Source of the DNA: an uncultured Veillonellaceae bacterium
GTDB taxonomy: Bacteria > Bacillota > Negativicutes > Selenomonadales > Selenomonadaceae
Reading direction: 5' to 3'
Length of the DNA stretch: 37,037 bases
NCBI GenBank assembly: GCA_900316275.1
Contig: ONCF01000017.1
Coordinates: 1 to 37,037 of the forward strand
This document shows positions 33,074 through 37,037 of the stretch, piece after piece (within the stretch, counting starts at the first letter, position 1; each line of letters opens with the position of its first letter). The position numbers and the translations under genes were made by a program. The notes below the pieces were generated by a model. It was not told where the DNA came from. It saw only the letters and a program-made list of their open reading frames with translations, and ran no database searches.

Positions 33074-33095
33074 GCAAATTTACGCACAAATTTGC
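33074..33095. promoter_or_regulatory. Perfect inverted repeat GCAAATTT-N6-AAATTTGC
   Basis: 8-bp arms at 33074-33081 and 33088-33095 abut the -35 of the ompH promoter. The two 8-bp half-sites are joined in the tolC palindrome (22011-22020), suggesting one shared regulator. Confidence 0.6.
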
Positions 33096-33124
33096 TTGAA
33101 GTGCACTAAAGACTTTGCTATAAT
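33096..33124 (+). promoter_or_regulatory. Promoter of the ompH-lpxD run
   Basis: TTGAAG (33096-33101), a 17-bp spacer and a perfect TATAAT (33119-33124). Leader of about 65 bases before the first ompH gene. Confidence 0.7.
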
Positions 33125-33195
33125 GAGAATGCTTTGATTTATAAGTATTTTCCTCTATTCATAACCCGTACAGGGAAAAGGAGTAAAGAAACAAA

Positions 33196-33660
33196 ATGGT
33201 ACAGTTACAGAAAAAGACGGTCAAAATCGTCAGCGTCCTCATTGCCCTCGTGTTCGTGGGTTCCGTCGTGGCCCTGGCCCTGACGCAGTCAGGCTCGGGC
33301 ATTGCCTCGGCGGCCAGCTCCAATGTGGGCGTCGTTGATATGCGCCAGGTCTACAGCCAGCATCCGCAGACCCAGAGCATGCAGTCCGAGATGCAGAAAG
33401 CAGCCGCTGACGCTCAGAAAGAGTTCGAGGAGAAATCCAAGAACATGAACGATCAGGAAAAGAACGACTACTATCAGCAGACCATGCAGCGCCTGCAGCA
33501 GAAACAGCAGGAGCTGACGGATCCGATTGAGAAGGACGTCGAAGAGAAAGTCAAGACGGTTGCCCAGGCTAAAGGCCTGAGCGTTGTGCTCCTGAAAGAT
33601 ACCGTCGTCTATGGCGGCACGGATATCACGCAGGACGTCGTCAACAAGCTCACGAAGTAA
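33196..33660 (+). CDS. OmpH/Skp-family periplasmic chaperone 1
   Basis: A 154-aa OmpH-family protein. Skp/OmpH trimers hold unfolded outer-membrane proteins in the periplasm for delivery to BamA. An N-terminal hydrophobic segment (about 9-30) serves as signal peptide or anchor. The OmpH start VGVVDMRQVYSQHP follows at 43-56. A coiled-coil stretch rich in Q/K/E (60-115) and the C-terminal VVLLKDTVVYGGTDITQDVV (127-148) complete the family layout. ATG at 33196 has AGGAG 12 bases upstream. It is the first of three related genes in a row. Confidence 0.9.
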   Translation: MVQLQKKTVKIVSVLIALVFVGSVVALALTQSGSGIASAASSNVGVVDMRQVYSQHPQTQSMQSEMQKAAADAQKEFEEKSKNMNDQEKNDYYQQTMQRLQQKQQELTDPIEKDVEEKVKTVAQAKGLSVVLLKDTVVYGGTDITQDVVNKLTK

Positions 33661-33747
33661 TTTTACGCTATGACAGTACCGAGCCGCCTCGTGCCCTCGG
33701 TGCTGTTTTGCGTGTAGGGATAATCGTGGCGGAGGAGGTGCTGCCGG

Positions 33748-34827
33748 ATGGCGGAGGAACCAGCACAAAAGGACGTGCCTGCGCACCCACGGCGGCATCG
33801 GCGGCTCGTCGTGGGTGCGCTCACGGCGGCCATCCTCATGGCCTGCGGCGGTTGGCTTTACCACACGCTCGTGACACCGGCGGTGCCGGCCAGCGTGACG
33901 GAGGAGCCGGAGACGGCGCTCATGGACCTGCGCCAAGTCATGGCGGCGCACCCGCGTTATGCGGAGCTCACGCAGCTGCGTGAGGAACGGCAGGCACTGG
34001 AGCTGGAGCTCGAGGACCTGCAGGCCCAGCAGCCGCCTGAGCTCACGGTGCAGCCACCGGCGGTGGAGAGCAAGCCGTTTGACGACTCCGTCTGGCAGAA
34101 AAATGCCCAGACGGTCATCGGCGGTCGCTCGGAGCTCGCGCGCGAGCAAAAGGCCCTGCGTGAGCAGTACAGACAGGAGCACGAGGCCGAGTACACGGCG
34201 CGGCGTGATGCGCTGGACGCCGAGTACCGCAACACTATTCTGAACCTGCAGCTTAAGCTGGACAACCGCGACGTCATGCGCCTCTCGGCACAGTCTGTGG
34301 CCGAGCTCGAGCAACAGCTCACGCAGGTCAAGCAGGAGCGTGGCGAGCGGCAGTGGCAGATGTATCAGGCCTGGCAGCAGGAAATCAATGCCTATGTGCA
34401 GTCGGTCATGGGGCCGAAGCTCGCGGCCTGGCGGCAGTCGGCAGAGCAGGCCAAGGCTCGCCAGCAGAGCGAGGCACTTGCCAGGCAGACGGCAGCCCAG
34501 GCGCGTGACACGGCGGCCATGGATAGTCAGATGGATGCCTCGCGTCGGCTGCAGGACCAACTCGTCAAGCGGCAGGCCCTGCAGGCGAAGCAGGACGCGT
34601 GCAATGCCCTCGAGGCGCATATCCTTAACGATATCGCGGGACGCGCGGCGAAACTGGCTATCTTGCACCACTACACGTTGGTGCTTGTCACACCTGTGCG
34701 CCCGGTGCACCTCTATGTACCGACGGTCATACCCAGCGTGGAGACAGAGGAACACTATGAGGACCTCATCGGCGTGACGACGACGGATGTGACCGAAGAA
34801 ATGATAGCAGAAATGCAGAGCCTGTAA
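33748..34827 (+). CDS. Enlarged OmpH-like coiled-coil protein 2
   Basis: A 359-aa protein. An N-terminal membrane anchor (about 19-42, after the basic HPRRHRRL) precedes an OmpH-like start ALMDLRQVMAAHP (about 55-68). A very long coiled coil (70-305) is rich in Q, E, R and A. The C-terminal segment has HHYTLVLV and GVTTTDVTEEMIAEM, matching the OmpH end pattern (LD..I...DVT..I). It is more than twice the size of its neighbours, with an expanded tentacle. ATG at 33748 has GGAGGAGGTG. Probably a membrane-tethered Skp-like chaperone; not assigned to a named family. Confidence 0.75.
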   Translation: MAEEPAQKDVPAHPRRHRRLVVGALTAAILMACGGWLYHTLVTPAVPASVTEEPETALMDLRQVMAAHPRYAELTQLREERQALELELEDLQAQQPPELTVQPPAVESKPFDDSVWQKNAQTVIGGRSELAREQKALREQYRQEHEAEYTARRDALDAEYRNTILNLQLKLDNRDVMRLSAQSVAELEQQLTQVKQERGERQWQMYQAWQQEINAYVQSVMGPKLAAWRQSAEQAKARQQSEALARQTAAQARDTAAMDSQMDASRRLQDQLVKRQALQAKQDACNALEAHILNDIAGRAAKLAILHHYTLVLVTPVRPVHLYVPTVIPSVETEEHYEDLIGVTTTDVTEEMIAEMQSL

Positions 34828-34865
34828 CGGGCTTAAAGATTTGAGAAAGAAGCGAGAAAAGCAAA

Positions 34866-35303
34866 ATGAAACTGAGCAAGAAAGCCGTTGCCCTGCTGGC
34901 AACCGCCCTGTTTTCGGCAGCCATCATGAGCGGTTGCGGTAAGACCAATATTGGCTATATCGATGGTGCCCGCGTGATGAAGGAAGCCCCGCAGCTAACG
35001 GCGATTGTCGAGGAAGGCAACCAGAAAATGACGCAGACGCAGCAGGAAGCAGAGCAGAAGCTGAAGGACAATCCGGACATGTCTCAGGAGGAGGCCCAGA
35101 AGCTGCAGATGGATACGCAGCGCAAGCTGCAGGGCCTGAACCAGTCCTACACCATCCAGGTCAAGCAGAAGCTCGACACGGTGCTGGCGGATATTGCGAA
35201 AGAGAAGAAGCTGGATGCCGTCATCGACAGCGAGAAGGAGAATAAGACGGCCATCATGGGCGCCACGGACGTGACGGATGACGTCATCCAGAAACTGCAG
35301 TAA
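34866..35303 (+). CDS. OmpH/Skp-family lipoprotein 3
   Basis: A 145-aa OmpH-family protein with a lipoprotein signal (lipobox IMSGC, Cys23), so it is membrane-tethered by lipid. The OmpH core begins NIGYIDGARVMKEAPQL, continues as a short Q/K/E coiled coil (50-105) and ends KLDAVIDSEKENKTAIMGAT then DVTDDVIQKL. ATG at 34866 has a weak AGAAAG site. lpxD starts 15 bases after its stop, so the two are co-expressed, as skp and lpxD are in proteobacteria. Confidence 0.88.
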   Translation: MKLSKKAVALLATALFSAAIMSGCGKTNIGYIDGARVMKEAPQLTAIVEEGNQKMTQTQQEAEQKLKDNPDMSQEEAQKLQMDTQRKLQGLNQSYTIQVKQKLDTVLADIAKEKKLDAVIDSEKENKTAIMGATDVTDDVIQKLQ

Positions 35304-35318
35304 GGACGGAGATGCCAC

Positions 35319-36344
35319 ATGAAAAAGCGTTTGCAGGAACTAGCGGAGCTCGTCGGCGGCCGTCTGGCTGCGGGCACAGACGGGGATATCGTCATCACGG
35401 GGCTCGATAACCTCGAGGGCGCGGGCACGAGCGATTTGACGTTCGCGGTTGAGCCACATATCGAGGAGGCCAAAAGCACGCAGGCGGCAGCGGTCATGCT
35501 GCCCGAGGGCGTGGAGAATTTCCCGAAGCCGGCCCTGTACGTAACCGATCCGCGCGCGGCGTTTGCGAAACTGCTCGCGCATTTCACACCGAAGCTCGAG
35601 TTCCCGCAAGGAGTGAGTCCGCAGGCGCATATCGGTGCGGACGTCAAAATAGGTAAAGACGTGACGATTATGCCATTCGCCGTCGTGGATGACCACGCGG
35701 TCATCGGCGACCGGGTGACGATTTATCCGCACGTCTACGTCGGACAGTACACGGAAATCGGCGACGATACGCTCATCTATGCGAACGTCTCCATCCGCGA
35801 ACACTGCCGCGTGGGCAAACGCTGCATCATCAACTGCAATGCGGTCATCGGCTCGGACGGCTTCGGCTTTACGACGCAGGACGGCGTGCACACGAAGGTG
35901 CCGCAGGTCGGCAACGTCGTGCTCGAGGACGACGTGGAGCTCGGGGCGCAGGATGCCATCGATCGTGCCGCCATGGGCTCGACGGTCATCGGTCACGGCA
36001 CGAAGGTCGACAACCTCGTACATATCGGCCACAATTGCAAAATCGGCCCCAACTGTCTCATCGTGGCGCAGACGGGCATCTCCGGCTCCACGAATGTCGG
36101 CCATAATGTGACCTTCGGCGGCCAGGTGGGCACGGTCGGCCATATCAACATCGGCGCGAACTCCGTCTATGCGGCGCGTTCCGGTATCATCGGCAACATG
36201 CCCGAGGGCGTGTTCGGCGCGGGCTTCCCCGTGCAGCAGCATACGGAATGGCTGCGCATGCAGGCGGCCATGAAGCATCTGCCCGAGATGTACAAGAAAG
36301 TGAAAAAGCTCGAAAAACAGCTCGCCCAGTACGAGAAGAAATAA
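35319..36344 (+). CDS. lpxD: UDP-3-O-acylglucosamine N-acyltransferase
   Basis: A 341-aa LpxD, third enzyme of lipid A synthesis, which N-acylates UDP-3-O-acyl-glucosamine from acyl-ACP in the cytoplasm. The N-terminal uridine-binding domain (about 1-100) has SDLTFAVEPHIEEAK. The left-handed beta-helix of hexapeptide repeats runs 104-265 and contains GFGF (181-184), AIDRAAMGSTVIG and H238 in VHIGHNCKIG, corresponding to the catalytic His of E. coli LpxD. A helical C-terminal tail (290-341) ends basic. ATG has a GGAG site. It lies next to the ompH genes and just before a terminator. Confidence 0.95.
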   Translation: MKKRLQELAELVGGRLAAGTDGDIVITGLDNLEGAGTSDLTFAVEPHIEEAKSTQAAAVMLPEGVENFPKPALYVTDPRAAFAKLLAHFTPKLEFPQGVSPQAHIGADVKIGKDVTIMPFAVVDDHAVIGDRVTIYPHVYVGQYTEIGDDTLIYANVSIREHCRVGKRCIINCNAVIGSDGFGFTTQDGVHTKVPQVGNVVLEDDVELGAQDAIDRAAMGSTVIGHGTKVDNLVHIGHNCKIGPNCLIVAQTGISGSTNVGHNVTFGGQVGTVGHINIGANSVYAARSGIIGNMPEGVFGAGFPVQQHTEWLRMQAAMKHLPEMYKKVKKLEKQLAQYEKK

Positions 36345-36389
36345 GGCAACGCGGACGCTTTCGGCAGTGTTGTCCTGAGTTCACAAGCA

Positions 36390-36420
36390 AGCCTTCTTCG
36401 TGGGGAGAGGGCTTTTTCTT
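36390..36420 (+). terminator. Terminator after lpxD
   Basis: AGCCTTCT pairs with AGAGGGCT (one G-T pair) around an eight-base loop, followed by TTTTTCTTTTT. Confidence 0.75.
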
Positions 36421-36431
36421 TTTAGGCAACT

Positions 36432-36460
36432 TTGATGCTGCCGTCGGCATTGTGTAATTT
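36432..36460 (+). promoter_or_regulatory. Possible promoter of the LpxL-like gene
   Basis: TTGATG (36432-36437), a 17-bp spacer and TAATTT (36455-36460), between the lpxD terminator and the acyltransferase start. Confidence 0.35.
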
Positions 36461-36494
36461 GGTTTTGTGAAATAATGCATAAAGGATGATAGGC

Positions 36495-37037
36495 ATGGTT
36501 TCGTATTATCTGCTCAAGGCACTGAGCTGGCTGTGCTGCCGTTTGCCGCGCGGCTGTTGTGAGGCACTCGGGCGGGCGCTCGGGACGGCACTCTGGCCGC
36601 TCGTGCCGGCGAAGCGCAAGCGGCTGGCCTTTACGCAGGTGCAGCGCTGTTTGCACGTGAGTGACGCGGAGGCTTGGCGTATCGCGCGAGAGAGCTCAGT
36701 GCGCTTTGGCCCCATGCTGTTCGAGGTGCTGCGTTTCCCGGTCATCCGTCAGCATATCGAGCAGTACGTGCGCGTCGAGGGGCTGGAGAAGCTGCAAAAG
36801 GCCATGCGGGAAGGAAAAGGCGGCATCATCGCGACGGGGCACAGCGGCAACTGGGAACTCATGGGTGGCGCATTTGCGCAGTACGGTATCCCGCTCGTCG
36901 GCGTGGCCATGCAGCAGAAATCAGCGGGCACGGACCGCTTCATCATGGAATACCGCACGCTCATCGGCATGCATATTACCTACAAGACGGGCGTACGGGA
37001 GATGTTCCGCATGCTGAAAGAGGGCTGGTTCATCGGC
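36495..37037 (+). CDS. LpxL/HtrB-family lysophospholipid (lipid A) acyltransferase, 3' end outside window
   Basis: The first 181 codons of a lipid A biosynthesis acyltransferase. These enzymes add a secondary acyl chain to Kdo-lipid A at the inner membrane. The N-terminal hydrophobic stretch (5-35) is a membrane anchor. The catalytic HX4E motif is HSGNWE (115-120) in ATGHSGNWELMGGAF, and the following KTGVREMFRMLKEGW matches the family. The reading frame stays open to the right edge; a full protein has about 290-310 residues. ATG at 36495 has AAAGGATGATAGG upstream. A phospholipid or ornithine-lipid acyltransferase is the alternative within the family. Confidence 0.87.
   Translation, partial: MVSYYLLKALSWLCCRLPRGCCEALGRALGTALWPLVPAKRKRLAFTQVQRCLHVSDAEAWRIARESSVRFGPMLFEVLRFPVIRQHIEQYVRVEGLEKLQKAMREGKGGIIATGHSGNWELMGGAFAQYGIPLVGVAMQQKSAGTDRFIMEYRTLIGMHITYKTGVREMFRMLKEGWFIG

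Noticed and set aside
33289-34902. A 537-aa minus-strand frame across the ompH genes
   Set aside because: Antisense of coiled-coil coding sequence spanning two genes and a gap; Leu/Arg/His-biased with no motif.
1-37037. CRISPR arrays, transposases, integrases or prophage genes
   Set aside because: No regularly spaced repeat array and no recombinase, transposase or phage structural motif was seen in any plausible frame.

Overview
The window reads as chromosomal DNA of a diderm Firmicute of the Negativicutes (Selenomonas/Mitsuokella/Veillonella-like). Typical Firmicute genes (SerRS, L32, a DUF896 protein, SD-led genes with many GTG/TTG starts) sit beside a full Gram-negative outer-membrane toolkit: MlaEFD, TolC, TamB, BamA, OmpH/Skp-like chaperones, LpxD and an LpxL-like acyltransferase. 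The DNA is GC-rich with high-GC codon choice. One stretch (about 8.4-10.0 kb) is visibly less GC-rich and looks acquired.

Layout. 1-4.2 kb: tRNA-Ser cut by the left edge, then minus-strand genes for a membrane-anchored GH3 beta-N-acetylhexosaminidase, a DUF896 protein, an exported endonuclease/exonuclease/phosphatase and ribosomal protein L32 (59 aa). 4.3-8.4 kb: a large FtsA/PilM-like actin-fold ATPase and, divergently, a FakA-like DAK2 protein with eroded catalytic motifs. 8.4-10 kb: an accessory patch with a ParE-like toxin remnant, a pair of 18-bp direct repeats and an AAA/DUF4143 ATPase. 10-15 kb: a family 9 glycosyltransferase, a SWIM/SNF2 helicase, and a structured RNA on the minus strand that I read as 6S RNA. 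15.2-18.9 kb: two uncharacterised proteins, serS and rnhA with an N-terminal hybrid-binding domain.

19.1 kb to the right edge is an outer-membrane biogenesis block, all on the plus strand. mlaE-mlaF-mlaD-tolC-tamB-sigma factor form one run ending at a terminator. A single-pass Pro/Ala-rich membrane protein follows. Then come bamA, an uncharacterised exported protein, three OmpH-like genes, lpxD and, after another terminator, an LpxL-like acyltransferase that runs off the window. Together they cover phospholipid transport (Mla, TamB), barrel insertion (BamA), periplasmic chaperoning (OmpH), efflux/secretion (TolC) and lipid A synthesis (LpxD, LpxL-like).

The points most worth a second look are: MlaD fused to a C-terminal barrel-like domain; a sigma factor inside the envelope block; a palindromic GCAAATTT motif shared by the tolC and ompH promoters; the 6S-like RNA; the FtsA-like ATPase with an AT-hook-like N-terminus and repeated beta-rich modules; the degenerate FakA paralogue; and an in-frame internal start with a consensus SD in the 15.7-kb gene. 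All calls are from reading the sequence by eye; no database search was run.
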